Assembly (NCBI GenBank): GCA_913058255.1
Contig: CAJXQU010000003.1
Location: 1-64,000 of the forward strand
DNA from: an uncultured Pseudomonadota bacterium
Lineage (GTDB): Bacteria; Pseudomonadota; Gammaproteobacteria; CAJXQU01
Direction of reading: 5' to 3'
Length of the DNA: 64,000 bases
In this document: piece by piece, positions 28,422 to 37,564 of the stretch
Layout of the letters: each line of letters opens with the position of its first letter
How positions within the stretch are numbered: position 1 is the first letter of the stretch
Notes under the pieces: model-generated
Seen by the model: the letters and a program-made list of their open reading frames with translations, nothing else
Told to the model about the DNA's origin: nothing
Databases searched by the model: none
Translations under genes and position numbers: made by a program

Positions 28422-29521
28422 ACAAGCTAAGCGTTCAACTCAAAAATAAAAAGGGTATTCCTCTCGACCTAAATTTTGCCTGCGAGGCAGGGCAAGTGCT
28501 CGCATTAGTTGGACCTTCTGGTAGCGGCAAAACGACGGTTTTACGTTGCATTGCCGGTTTATTTGAAACAGATGAAGGCCAGATAAATTGCGATGGCCAA
28601 CAATGGTTTGAAAGTAAAAAGAATATTTTCATACCCACGCAGCAACGACATGTTGGAATGGTCTTTCAAAACTATGCCCTATTTCCACACTTAACGGTAA
28701 AACAGAATATAGAGCTCGGTATGGAAAAACAATTCTCGTCTTCGACACAAGAGTTGCTATCATCAATGAATCTAGATGGTTTCGAAAATAGGATGCCTGC
28801 AACACTATCAGGGGGCCAACAACAACGTGTTGCTCTTGCTCGAGCACTGGCCAGACAACCCAAAGTATTGCTACTAGACGAACCCTTTTCCGCAGTTGAT
28901 CAAGTGACAAAAAGGAAACTACGTTTAGAGCTATTAAAGCTGATCAGAAAGCTGAATATCCCAATCATTCTTGTCACCCATGACCTTGATGAAGCCGCAA
29001 TGCTTGCGAATAAGATTTGTGTCTTACACAACGGAACAAGCCTGCAAACAGGCTCTCCAATAGAAGTTATGCGCAAGCCAATTTCAGCGACTGTTGCTAG
29101 ATTAATGGATGTTAGAAATCTGTTTGAAGGCCGTTTGATAGCACAAAACTTAAAAAGTAAAAGCGTTATAATTTCATGGGCGGGGATAGAGTTTGAAGCA
29201 TCTTATCAAACAGGATTTTCCGTTGATCAAAAACTAAACTGGAGTATTCCTGCCGATAAAGTTTTATTACACCGCCGAAGAAATCCTTCAAAGGGTGTTA
29301 GAGAAAATCCTGTCTCTGGCATAATTACAGAATTAGTGACTGTTGGTGGTGTTACTAATGTGATCATAGAACTTGCTAACGATTCCAAGATTAAACTTCA
29401 TATGGACTTACCTTCACATGTTCTCGAAAGAAACCATCTCCAAGTAGATGAAAACATTAGCATGTCACTACTCAAAGATGCCATTCATTTAATGCCTCAT
29501 TCCCACTCAAGTTCCCGATAA
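28418..29521 (+). CDS. modC: Molybdate ABC transporter ATPase
   Basis: Energises molybdate import. The 367 residues contain Walker A GPSGSGKTT, Q-loop segment MVFQNYALFPH, signature LSGGQQQRVALARAL, Walker B VLLLDEPF, the switch His (LVTHDLDEA), and a C-terminal Mop/TOBE domain at about 295-360 that senses molybdate. The ATG overlaps the modB stop. The 3' end converges on the PQQ-linked metallo-hydrolase gene with a 25-bp overlap of the two coding regions (29497-29521). Confidence 0.94.
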   Translation: MNKLSVQLKNKKGIPLDLNFACEAGQVLALVGPSGSGKTTVLRCIAGLFETDEGQINCDGQQWFESKKNIFIPTQQRHVGMVFQNYALFPHLTVKQNIELGMEKQFSSSTQELLSSMNLDGFENRMPATLSGGQQQRVALARALARQPKVLLLDEPFSAVDQVTKRKLRLELLKLIRKLNIPIILVTHDLDEAAMLANKICVLHNGTSLQTGSPIEVMRKPISATVARLMDVRNLFEGRLIAQNLKSKSVIISWAGIEFEASYQTGFSVDQKLNWSIPADKVLLHRRRNPSKGVRENPVSGIITELVTVGGVTNVIIELANDSKIKLHMDLPSHVLERNHLQVDENISMSLLKDAIHLMPHSHSSSR

Positions 29522-30489
29522 GCACGACTCACAGCTCTCTTATTCAAGTTGTCGAAGAATAACCAGTTAGGCCTTTCAGATTCCGCAACGATAGTGATCG
29601 CATCCTCCAAGAAAATGCCCTCAACAATCGCCTTGCGTGTCTCATCTATGAGGATTTTAAAATACTGCTGTTGAGGTTCCATTGCAGCTGGCCATACTGC
29701 GCTGGCAGGTCCATGTCCAGGGATAACTTGGGCATACTGTTGTCCATGCAGTTTCTCCATTAGTGAGAACCAACCCAACAAACTACCGTCCAATGAAGGA
29801 ATTCGTTCCATAAACAACAGATCAGCAAGCCATAAAGTATTGGTTTTTATATCATGAATAGTCAGATCGGTTGATGTATGTGATTTAGGATTTGCGGTTA
29901 AAAGCAACTTACGATTACCCAAATCAATCTCCAAAAAATCTTCAACCAAGACATCCGGCCCAATAATCATATCGTCAGTTGGGTTCGCTCCTAAATCATT
30001 AGCAAAATTTTCAAGAAAAAATGCTTTATTCTGAAAAATAGCTTCTTCAAGATTAAGGTGACCTATGAACTGAGGTTTATCCTGTAGAAAGGCCGCATTT
30101 CCAAGGACATGATCAAAGTGAATGTGAGTATTGATCACATAACAAATAGGTAGATCCGTTTTAGATTTCACCGCAGAACGTAATTGGGCACCAATGGCAA
30201 TCGAGCCTCCAGTATCGATCACTGCAACACATTGATCGCCTACTATAAAACCAATATTAGGTATGTCCGCATGATCGGTATGATCAATCTCAACATGGAC
30301 ACCTTGATGTACAAAAATACCTTGTGCAATCTCAGTAAGGCGAAAACCTGATATCCCCTCATCATTAACTATCTGAGTATCCGCAAGCACTAATGATTCA
30401 ACTTCTTGTTTAGAATCGCCAGAATCACAAGCGGTAAGCCAACACACACACATAAGTAGAAAAAAATTACGCATCGAACTAATCTCCAT
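29497..30489 (-). CDS. Lipoprotein metallo-beta-lactamase-fold hydrolase, quinoprotein relay system type
   Basis: Periplasmic lipoprotein of about 325 residues with a lipobox (LTAC, Cys21) and an MBL fold. The zinc motif is THIHFDH at 121-127; later ligands fall in NPKSHTSTD, LWLADLLF and PGHGP. The segment LFMERIPSLDGSLLGW resembles the quinoprotein relay system zinc metallohydrolases, a SoxH-related group that follows PQQ use in genomes. No substrate is established. GGAG 8 bases ahead of the internal ATG at 30474 suggests that codon as start, giving a typical lipoprotein signal. pqqA in the same window supports the link. Confidence 0.72.
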   Translation of the reverse strand: MEISSMRNFFLLMCVCWLTACDSGDSKQEVESLVLADTQIVNDEGISGFRLTEIAQGIFVHQGVHVEIDHTDHADIPNIGFIVGDQCVAVIDTGGSIAIGAQLRSAVKSKTDLPICYVINTHIHFDHVLGNAAFLQDKPQFIGHLNLEEAIFQNKAFFLENFANDLGANPTDDMIIGPDVLVEDFLEIDLGNRKLLLTANPKSHTSTDLTIHDIKTNTLWLADLLFMERIPSLDGSLLGWFSLMEKLHGQQYAQVIPGHGPASAVWPAAMEPQQQYFKILIDETRKAIVEGIFLEDAITIVAESERPNWLFFDNLNKRAVSRAYRELEWE

Positions 30490-30632
30490 CCAAAAACCTA
30501 TAGGCCTTAATTAACTAAGCTATATTTATCGCACCACAATAGGCTATTTTGAAATAAACTGATAGAGAACGAACTCTCCATCATCGTATAATACTCCGAT
30601 CAGACACTCTTAATTTAACAGTAGGATGTAAC

Positions 30633-30947
30633 ATGTCAGAATTCAATAACGTAAAAATCACCAAAAAAGCCAATGTCTATTTCGATGGAAAAGTCTCGAG
30701 TCGTTCAGTTCATTTTGAAGATGGCACACTGAAAACACTTGGTTTTATGCTACCTGGTGAGTACGAGTTCAATACGGTAGAAAAAGAAAATATGGAGATC
30801 ATGTCCGGCAGTTTAGAGGTGTTACTACCGGGCTCTGTCAGCTGGCAAAAAATTCAAGGTGGGGAATCTTTTGACATATCTGCAAACTCAAAATTCAGCC
30901 TAAAAGTATCTGAAGCGACTGACTATTGCTGTTCTTTTATCAAGTAA
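30633..30947 (+). CDS. ppnP: Pyrimidine/purine nucleoside phosphorylase PpnP
   Basis: Small cupin (DUF1255) enzyme that splits nucleosides with phosphate to the free base and ribose-1-phosphate. The 104 residues show the family pattern: [22 protein letters not shown], then the [10 protein letters not shown] segment and [16 protein letters not shown]. It is slightly longer than E. coli PpnP at the N-terminus. It stands alone, with its own ribosome site (AGGATG region) and a perfect 19-bp hairpin about 120 bp downstream. Confidence 0.92.
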   Translation: MSEFNNVKITKKANVYFDGKVSSRSVHFEDGTLKTLGFMLPGEYEFNTVEKENMEIMSGSLEVLLPGSVSWQKIQGGESFDISANSKFSLKVSEATDYCCSFIK

Positions 30948-31290
30948 GTTCGGCGATCTTTTATAAAAAACAGAAAATAGCGTACCACCACTCCATCGTC
31001 AGTTCATTGCGTAAGGTTCATATGCTTTAGTTGTTTTTATCACTTGATCGGGCAGGTGACTGCTCCAACGATACCTCGGTCGATCCAGCGCTTTTAATCG
31101 ACCGAGGTATCGTTGTAAGCAACTTAGATCTTAAATTCTAATAAGTTATTTAAGATGTTCATCACCTAATCTACAGTCGATGTCAGCAGCGAGAATGATT
31201 ACTTTCATAATGTTGCAAACTGTTTAAGAGCGTGAGAATCTACACCTCACGATCGTATATCGTCAAACGCATAAACACAGGGCTCATAAC
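30948..31290. other. Intergenic region between ppnP and cysK
   Basis: I find no coding region or RNA gene in this 343-bp stretch. Its main content is the long perfect inverted repeat at 31066-31115, listed separately. The remainder upstream of cysK is AT-rich and should carry the cysK promoter, but I cannot single out convincing boxes. Confidence 0.5.
31066..31115. repeat. 19-bp perfect inverted repeat with 12-base loop
   Basis: CAACGATACCTCGGTCGAT (31066-31084) is exactly complementary to 31097-31115, across the loop CCAGCGCTTTTA. Neither side has a U-tract. It lies 119 bp after ppnP and 175 bp before cysK. It could be a terminator, a stable RNA element, or a protein site; I see no second copy in the window. 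Confidence 0.85.
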
Positions 31291-32205
31291 GTGAAAATCC
31301 AAAATATACTCGAATCCATCGGCAACACTCCGCATGTACGAATAAATAATCTTTTTGAATCTAAAGTTGAAGTTTGGATGAAACTGGAAAGAGCAAACCC
31401 AAGCGGCAGCATTAAGGATAGAATCGCACTATCCATGGTCGAGACTGCTGAACAACAAGGCTTGCTAAAACCTGATTCTGTGATCATCGAGCCAACCTCA
31501 GGCAATACAGGCATTGGCTTAGCAACTGTCGCCGCTGTAAAAGGCTACCGACTACTCTTGGTTATGCCGGAATCCATGTCCATCGAACGTCGACGTTATA
31601 TGAAATCTCTAGGCGCTGAGCTCGTACTGACGCCACGGGAACTAGGCATGCCTGGAGCGATTGCCAAAGCTGAGGAAATTAAAGCTGCGGATCCCAAGTC
31701 TTGGATGCCGACGCAGTTTAATAATCCCGCAAACATCAACGTTCATAAAGAAACCACTGCGAAGGAAATTCTTGCAGACTTTCCTGAAGGTCTCGATTAT
31801 TTGATCGCAGGTGTTGGCACTGGCGGTCATCTCAGTGGTTGCGCGACAACCTTAAAAGCAGTTTTACCAGAGCTGAAAGTTATCGCGGTAGAGCCAGAAA
31901 ACTCCCCAGTGATCAGTGGAGGGAAGCCTGCTCCGCATATGATTCAAGGTATTGGAGCCGGCTTCATTCCTGAAAATTTACATACTGATCTCATCGACGA
32001 GGTGGTGCAGGTATCAAACCCTGCCGCCTTTGATTTCGCTCAACGCTGCGCCAAGCAAGAAGGGATTTTTGTCGGTATCTCGACAGGCGCATCTCTTGCT
32101 GCAATCAACAAAATTAAAAACAAACTCCCTGAGGGCAGCCGAGTTCTAACGTTTGGTTATGACACGGGAGAACGTTATTTGTCTGTCGAAGGTTTATTTG
32201 AATAA
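31291..32205 (+). CDS. cysK: Cysteine synthase A (O-acetylserine sulfhydrylase)
   Basis: PLP enzyme that makes cysteine from O-acetylserine and sulfide. The 304 residues carry the PLP lysine Lys42 in NPSGSIKDR, the substrate loop TSGNTG at 69-74, [10 protein letters not shown] for phosphate binding, and [11 protein letters not shown], which favours CysK over CysM. The start is a GTG with a weak AGGG upstream. It converges on msrB, with a perfect palindrome between the two 3' ends. Confidence 0.9.
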   Translation: MKIQNILESIGNTPHVRINNLFESKVEVWMKLERANPSGSIKDRIALSMVETAEQQGLLKPDSVIIEPTSGNTGIGLATVAAVKGYRLLLVMPESMSIERRRYMKSLGAELVLTPRELGMPGAIAKAEEIKAADPKSWMPTQFNNPANINVHKETTAKEILADFPEGLDYLIAGVGTGGHLSGCATTLKAVLPELKVIAVEPENSPVISGGKPAPHMIQGIGAGFIPENLHTDLIDEVVQVSNPAAFDFAQRCAKQEGIFVGISTGASLAAINKIKNKLPEGSRVLTFGYDTGERYLSVEGLFE

Positions 32206-32231
32206 CGCTTTGATAACAATCATTCAGACCA

Positions 32232-32255
32232 AGCTCACTCTTCGAAGAGTGAGCT
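32232..32255. terminator. 24-nt perfect palindrome at the cysK/msrB convergent ends
   Basis: AGCTCACTCTTC followed by GAAGAGTGAGCT forms a perfect palindrome spanning the msrB stop codon (32235-32237). RNA from either strand would fold into a stem of up to 11 bp around a TTCG-like turn. It likely ends both genes, although no U-tract follows on either strand. Confidence 0.6.
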
Positions 32256-32849
32256 AAACTCAGCATAACCTTCTGCCGCCAAGCTCTCTTTTGCGACAAA
32301 CCGCAACGATGCCGAGTTAATGCAATAACGTTTACCTGTTGGTGCAGGTCCATCATCAAACACATGGCCTAAATGATTATCCGCAACCCCACTTCGTATC
32401 TCCGTTCGTACACCGAAAATTCCTCGATCAGCCTTCTTCACCATCGCACTCTCGCTGATCGCACGCGTAAAACTTGGCCAACCAGTACCCGACTTAAATT
32501 TATCGTTGGAACTAAATAAAGGCTCACCTGAAACAACATCGACGTAAATACCTTCTCGTTTGTTATCCCAATACTCATTTTTAAATGAACGCTCTGTACC
32601 TTCTTCTTGTGTCACATCAAACTGTAGAGGGGTCAGGCTTTGTTTTAACTCTTTGTCAGATGGTTTTTTATAATCTTGATGCTTTCGCAGCCATGCTGTA
32701 AAAAGCTCTTCACCTTTTGTACTGGCGACATGCTCGCTCTCAATCATTTCACTAGGTTCGCTAGAAACTTGAACCCCTATCAAAAAACTACCCAAAAATA
32801 CGGCCGCTACCGCAATCGAAAACCACTTACCAAGTTCCATTATTTCCAC
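32235..32849 (-). CDS. msrB: Peptide-methionine (R)-S-oxide reductase, membrane-anchored
   Basis: Reduces methionine-R-sulfoxide in proteins. The 204 residues begin with a signal anchor at about 8-27, so the enzyme probably faces the periplasm. The MsrB domain includes [28 protein letters not shown] and [11 protein letters not shown] with the catalytic Cys. The two CxxC zinc motifs of many MsrBs are absent: the first is replaced by [13 protein letters not shown]. The overall layout matches secreted, zinc-free MsrB forms. An AGG-containing site (AAAACAAGGTGG) precedes the ATG. Confidence 0.9.
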   Translation of the reverse strand: MEIMELGKWFSIAVAAVFLGSFLIGVQVSSEPSEMIESEHVASTKGEELFTAWLRKHQDYKKPSDKELKQSLTPLQFDVTQEEGTERSFKNEYWDNKREGIYVDVVSGEPLFSSNDKFKSGTGWPSFTRAISESAMVKKADRGIFGVRTEIRSGVADNHLGHVFDDGPAPTGKRYCINSASLRFVAKESLAAEGYAEFSSLFEE

Positions 32850-32903
32850 CTTGTTTTCCTAATTAACCTGCAATTAAGACAGTGGATAAAACATTGAGTT
32901 CCT

Positions 32904-33995
32904 TCAATTAAATATTTTGTGGATAACGCCACCGCCCAAGCATATTTCGCCCTGATAGAAAACAACCGACTGCCCTGGCGTTACCGCTCGCTGTGTTTCA
33001 TCGAATACAACCTTAACCAGGTCATCTCCGATGGGCTCGACAACACAAGGTTGATCCACCTGACGATACCGTGTTTTCGCCGTGCAGCGAAACTTGCCTT
33101 TTAGTTTATTTCGGGAAACCCAGTGTAGTTCCTTTGCCTCTAATCCTTGGCTAAACAACAATGGATGATCATGACCTTGTGCAGCGATGACAATATTTTT
33201 CTCGACATCTTTACCGACTACAAACCAAGGCTCTTCAGAGACACCTTTGACGCCACCGATCCCTAAACCTTTACGTTGACCAAAAGTATAGTACATCGCC
33301 CCTGCATGTTGGCCTATCACTTGCCCCTCCGGAGTTTTAATTTCGCCCACTTGAGCAGGGATATATTTACTCAGGAACTCTCTGAATGGCCGCTCACCAA
33401 TGAAACAGATCCCTGTACTATCTTTCTTATCATGCGTAACTAAACCAGCTTTTTCAGCTAATTGCCTTACCTCTAACTTGTCTAACTCACCAACGGGAAA
33501 CAATGTCCGAGATAACTCTTGTTGACCTAAAGTATAAAGAAAGTAGCTCTGATCTTTATTCTGATCTTTGCCTCTTAGTAGAAAAAAAACCTCATCTTTT
33601 TCAGCCACTCGAGCGTAATGCCCAGTCGCAATCTTTTCTCCGCCCAGATCAGTTGCATGTTCCAAAAAAGCTTTGAACTTGATCTCACGATTACAAAGGA
33701 TATCAGGGTTAGGCGTCAAACCTTCAGAGTACTCTTTAACGAATCGCTCAAACACTTCTTCCCAATACTCTATCGAAAAGTTAACCGTGTTGAGTTTAAT
33801 GCCGAGCTTATCGCAAATAGACTGTGCATCTTTAACATCTTCAGCCGCAGAGCAATATTCTTGAGAGTCATCCTCCTCCCAGTTTTTCATAAAAAGACCT
33901 TCAGTTTCATAACCTTGCTGTTGCAGCAATAACGCCGTAACAGATGAGTCTACTCCTCCAGAAAGGCCAACAATTATCTTTTCTTCTTTCTTCAT
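32904..33995 (-). CDS. mnmA: tRNA-specific 2-thiouridylase MnmA
   Basis: Adds sulfur to U34 of tRNA-Lys, Glu and Gln. The 363 residues hold the PP-loop GLSGGVDSS at 10-18, the catalytic cysteines Cys101 ([12 protein letters not shown]) and Cys197 ([12 protein letters not shown]), and the family segment [12 protein letters not shown]. In many gammaproteobacteria a nudJ-type gene lies directly upstream of mnmA on the same strand. Here that gene is 5.7 kb away, with two signalling genes of the opposite strand in between. Confidence 0.96.
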   Translation of the reverse strand: MKKEEKIIVGLSGGVDSSVTALLLQQQGYETEGLFMKNWEEDDSQEYCSAAEDVKDAQSICDKLGIKLNTVNFSIEYWEEVFERFVKEYSEGLTPNPDILCNREIKFKAFLEHATDLGGEKIATGHYARVAEKDEVFFLLRGKDQNKDQSYFLYTLGQQELSRTLFPVGELDKLEVRQLAEKAGLVTHDKKDSTGICFIGERPFREFLSKYIPAQVGEIKTPEGQVIGQHAGAMYYTFGQRKGLGIGGVKGVSEEPWFVVGKDVEKNIVIAAQGHDHPLLFSQGLEAKELHWVSRNKLKGKFRCTAKTRYRQVDQPCVVEPIGDDLVKVVFDETQRAVTPGQSVVFYQGEICLGGGVIHKIFN

Positions 33996-34082
33996 GCCAA
34001 CAGTATATCAACCTAAAGCTGCAAGATGGTTCAAATCTTGCTTTGATCGTTAAATAAAAATGAAGGGAAATAATTAACTCTC

Positions 34083-37000
34083 GTGCATGATAATAATAAT
34101 TATAGAAAAATCCTTCTTGAGGAACAGGTCAAAGTACTTTACGACGGATGTCGATCATCCGTTATTGCATCCATTCTCATTAGTTTTGCCATTTTTACCA
34201 CGCTAATTGCCGATATTGGAGGAAATATCTCTGCAGCAGTTTGGGTTTTCCCTGTTTGGGCAATTGCTTTTTTCCGTGGAGTCGATGCTTACCTTTATTC
34301 AAGAAAAAATAATAAATCACTTAATCACCGCATATTTTTACATAGATTCATAGCTGGCTCGACCATGGCAGCAATGGCATGGGGTTTATTATTTTGGAAA
34401 CTATTCACTAACAGTTCTTCCGAGTATCAGATGTTTTCAATGCTGGTTCTTACTGGAATAGCTGCATTTGCTATCACGACACTCTCATATAGCTTAAAAG
34501 CAATCGTCCCCTTTTTACTATTAAGCATGCTACCCATAGAGATTCTGTTGCTACGAGAGAGCACCGAGTTTTATACCGCAATGTCAATCATTATTCCTAT
34601 CTACATCATTATGCAGATAAGTGGTGCACGAAGAATTAACAAGAACTATCTTGAGAACATTCGTCTACAAATTGAATCCAAAGAAAAACAAATAGAGCTG
34701 ACAAACCAGCAGTATGCCCTCGATCAACATGCCATCGTCAGCAAAGCTAATGTGCGAGGCAAGATTTCCTATGCTAATGATAAATTCCTAGAGCTAAGCC
34801 AATACTCAAACCAAGAAATCATCGGGCAAGATCATCGTATTTTACAATCGAATGAACATCCCTCTTCTTTTTTCAAGGATATGTGGTTCACCATTACAGA
34901 AGGGAAAGTTTGGAAAGGACAGTTAAAGAACCGTGATAAAGATGGCAACTACTATTGGATAGACTCTACCATTGTGCCCTTCTTAAATGCTAAAGGTGAT
35001 GCCTACCAATATATCTCGATGGGAACTGAAATCACAGCATCTAAACAGAGAGAGCTAGAAACCATTAACGATAAAAATGATGCCCTAATTAGGGCTCAAG
35101 TTGCACAGATACTTCAAGAACAAACACCTCTTAAACAACGTTTGATCACTTTACTCCAGACAATTTCACAGGCAGAAGGCTTACATTTACAAGACAAACT
35201 AGGTGTGCTATTAATTTCTAAAGCCACAAAAGAACTAAAAAAGTTTGTTACTCATGGTTCTTTTCCAGCAGATTTCTCACATAAAAAAAAATGTCACGAA
35301 TTAAACAATATTTGCAATCATAGCGTTACATCCGGCGAACTGATCATTACAGACCATTGCCTCATCGTCCCCGAGAATAAAAAAACGCCAACGAACACCC
35401 ACGGTCATTACATCATACCTCTACGGCATAACGGAAAAATACTTGGCATTCTATTCATGTACACAATGCCTTACCCATCAAGGGTTCAATCCAGAATAGA
35501 GACTCTGCACTTTATTGGTGATTTACTAGGTGTCGCACTTGCAAATGAGTATGTTAAACAAGAACTGCAGCAGGCCAAGAAAAATGCTGAAGATATGGCC
35601 CAAGCAAAGTCAGATTTTCTCGCCAACATGAGTCACGAAATTCGAACTCCTATGAACGGTGTCCTTGGGATGCTTGATCTCTTGAATTGTTCTGATCTAA
35701 GCGAGCAATCTGCAAGCTATGTCAGTACTGCGCATGGTTCTGCTCGAATGCTGCTCAATGTCATTAACGATATTCTTGATATTTCTAAGATTGAATCAGG
35801 CAAGCTTCACATTGAAAAAATTGAATTTGACTTACGAGAAACCGTTGAAAACACTGCCGAACTCCTCGCAGAACTGGCACATAAAAAAGATCTTGAACTT
35901 TCTGTTTTTATTCCTCCAGAAACAAAAAATAGACTTAAAGGTGATGTTTTACGCCTTCAGCAAATACTCAATAACTTGATCAGCAATGCGATTAAATTTA
36001 CTGCCATCGGTGAAGTTTTAATCCATGTTCGTATCATCGATGAAGATAGTAATTCAACAAAATTACGCTTCGAAATAAAAGATACTGGTATTGGAGTTCC
36101 TCCAAATAAACAAGATCAACTTTTTCAGGCTTTCACCCAAGCCGACACCTCAACAAGCCGAAAGTTTGGTGGCACAGGACTTGGTTTAGCGATATCAAAA
36201 AGTTTAGTAGAAATGATGGGAGGGGAAATTGGAATCATTAGTGCTGAAGGGAAAGGCTCCACATTTTGGTTTGAGCTGCCATTTCAGATCCTTACTTATG
36301 ACACTCATCAAGCAGAAGACCTATCTCACCTGAAGATATTAACCATTAGCGATAAAAAGACTAACAGTTTAATCTTAAAAAAATATCTCGAAAATTGGAA
36401 TATCGACAATGTTCTAGAAGTTAAGCCTAAAAATGCTTTAAAACAACTGAATGGTGCTTTAAAACAGAACAAACCATTCGATGTTTTGTTACTCGATGTG
36501 CAAATGCCTAACAACACATGCCAAGACTTAATATCAGAAATTCATCACAACCCATCATTTTCTAAGCTTAAATTTATTCTGCTCAGCCCTGTTAACTTCG
36601 ACTCCAAAACGGAGCAGGATACTCATTTCGTTCGAACGCTCACTAAGCCTGTTAGGCAATCTTTACTATACGATGCCCTCGTTGCGCTCCAACATCAAAC
36701 ACCATTAATAAATGATCAACTCAAAGCCAACGCTTCCAAAGTATCTCAATTAGAAGGCAAGCTCCTGTTTGTTGATGACAACTTTGTCAATCAACAAGTT
36801 GGAAAAGAAATGTTGTTAAAACTTGGGCTTGATTTTGAAATCTGTTCGAACGGATTGGAAGCCCTCAACGCTAGAATGGAAGGTGAATTTGATCTGATTT
36901 TGATGGACTGCCAAATGCCTGTTCTTGATGGGTTTAAGGCAACCCAGCAAATTAGGTTATTTGAGACTGACACAACAAGCAGGCAAATAACAATCATCGC

Positions 37001-37562
37001 ACTGACTGCAAATGCAATGCAGGGAGATCGTGAAAAATGTCTAGCTGCCGGCATGAACGATTACCTAGCAAAACCATATACTCTCCAGAGCCTTTTCAAA
37101 ACATTATCTCAGTGGCTCCCTGTTATATCTAAAACCACCGAACATATTAATCAAAAAAGTAACGATGATACTCATAGTAAAAAGTTAATCGACACTAAAG
37201 AAACAATTGCACTAGCCGATATCATTAACATCACCAAATTTGAAGAAACACGAGAGCTTATGGGAGAAAACATGAGCTTAATCGTTAATGCTTTTATTGA
37301 TTCAGGCACTCGCAATGTTGCTCAAATGCGAGAGAATCTAGCAGAAGGTGATTATAAAGGACTCCGCAACACTATTCATGCCTTAAAAGGTAGTAGTGCG
37401 GCCCTTGGCATACAAAAACTTTATGAATACTGTGATGCTGCAGAAATAGACTGCATATATGGTGTAACCGATAAGTTGGACGAGCATGTTGGGGAGATCG
37501 ACCAATTATTCAATGAAAGTCAAACGGCAATAGATATGCTGATGACGGAGAAGGAAATCTAA
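34083..37562 (+). CDS. Hybrid sensor histidine kinase with membrane, PAS, GAF, two receiver and HPt domains
   Basis: The 1159 residues contain a membrane sensor of about six helices (20-200), a PAS domain (about 215-330), a GAF-like domain (about 345-495), HisKA with [10 protein letters not shown] (His near 518), HATPase with GGTGLGLAI, a first receiver (about 755-865), a second receiver (about 895-1020) and a C-terminal HPt domain with IHALKGSSA. The first receiver keeps its Asp (LLLDVQMP) but lacks the usual N-terminal acidic pair (TISDKK); the second is canonical (LFVDDN, LMDCQMP). The start is GTG. The GGDEF-EAL gene follows after 2 bp, so it is the likely downstream partner. Confidence 0.88.
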   Translation: MHDNNNYRKILLEEQVKVLYDGCRSSVIASILISFAIFTTLIADIGGNISAAVWVFPVWAIAFFRGVDAYLYSRKNNKSLNHRIFLHRFIAGSTMAAMAWGLLFWKLFTNSSSEYQMFSMLVLTGIAAFAITTLSYSLKAIVPFLLLSMLPIEILLLRESTEFYTAMSIIIPIYIIMQISGARRINKNYLENIRLQIESKEKQIELTNQQYALDQHAIVSKANVRGKISYANDKFLELSQYSNQEIIGQDHRILQSNEHPSSFFKDMWFTITEGKVWKGQLKNRDKDGNYYWIDSTIVPFLNAKGDAYQYISMGTEITASKQRELETINDKNDALIRAQVAQILQEQTPLKQRLITLLQTISQAEGLHLQDKLGVLLISKATKELKKFVTHGSFPADFSHKKKCHELNNICNHSVTSGELIITDHCLIVPENKKTPTNTHGHYIIPLRHNGKILGILFMYTMPYPSRVQSRIETLHFIGDLLGVALANEYVKQELQQAKKNAEDMAQAKSDFLANMSHEIRTPMNGVLGMLDLLNCSDLSEQSASYVSTAHGSARMLLNVINDILDISKIESGKLHIEKIEFDLRETVENTAELLAELAHKKDLELSVFIPPETKNRLKGDVLRLQQILNNLISNAIKFTAIGEVLIHVRIIDEDSNSTKLRFEIKDTGIGVPPNKQDQLFQAFTQADTSTSRKFGGTGLGLAISKSLVEMMGGEIGIISAEGKGSTFWFELPFQILTYDTHQAEDLSHLKILTISDKKTNSLILKKYLENWNIDNVLEVKPKNALKQLNGALKQNKPFDVLLLDVQMPNNTCQDLISEIHHNPSFSKLKFILLSPVNFDSKTEQDTHFVRTLTKPVRQSLLYDALVALQHQTPLINDQLKANASKVSQLEGKLLFVDDNFVNQQVGKEMLLKLGLDFEICSNGLEALNARMEGEFDLILMDCQMPVLDGFKATQQIRLFETDTTSRQITIIALTANAMQGDREKCLAAGMNDYLAKPYTLQSLFKTLSQWLPVISKTTEHINQKSNDDTHSKKLIDTKETIALADIINITKFEETRELMGENMSLIVNAFIDSGTRNVAQMRENLAEGDYKGLRNTIHALKGSSAALGIQKLYEYCDAAEIDCIYGVTDKLDEHVGEIDQLFNESQTAIDMLMTEKEI

Positions 37563-37564
37563 TT

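Noticed and set aside
32881-32926. Two DnaA-box-like sequences (AGTGGATAA and TGTGGATAA) as an origin
   Set aside because: Only two boxes, at the end of mnmA, without an AT-rich unwinding region, further boxes or dnaA/dnaN. The origin is more likely beyond mnmG.
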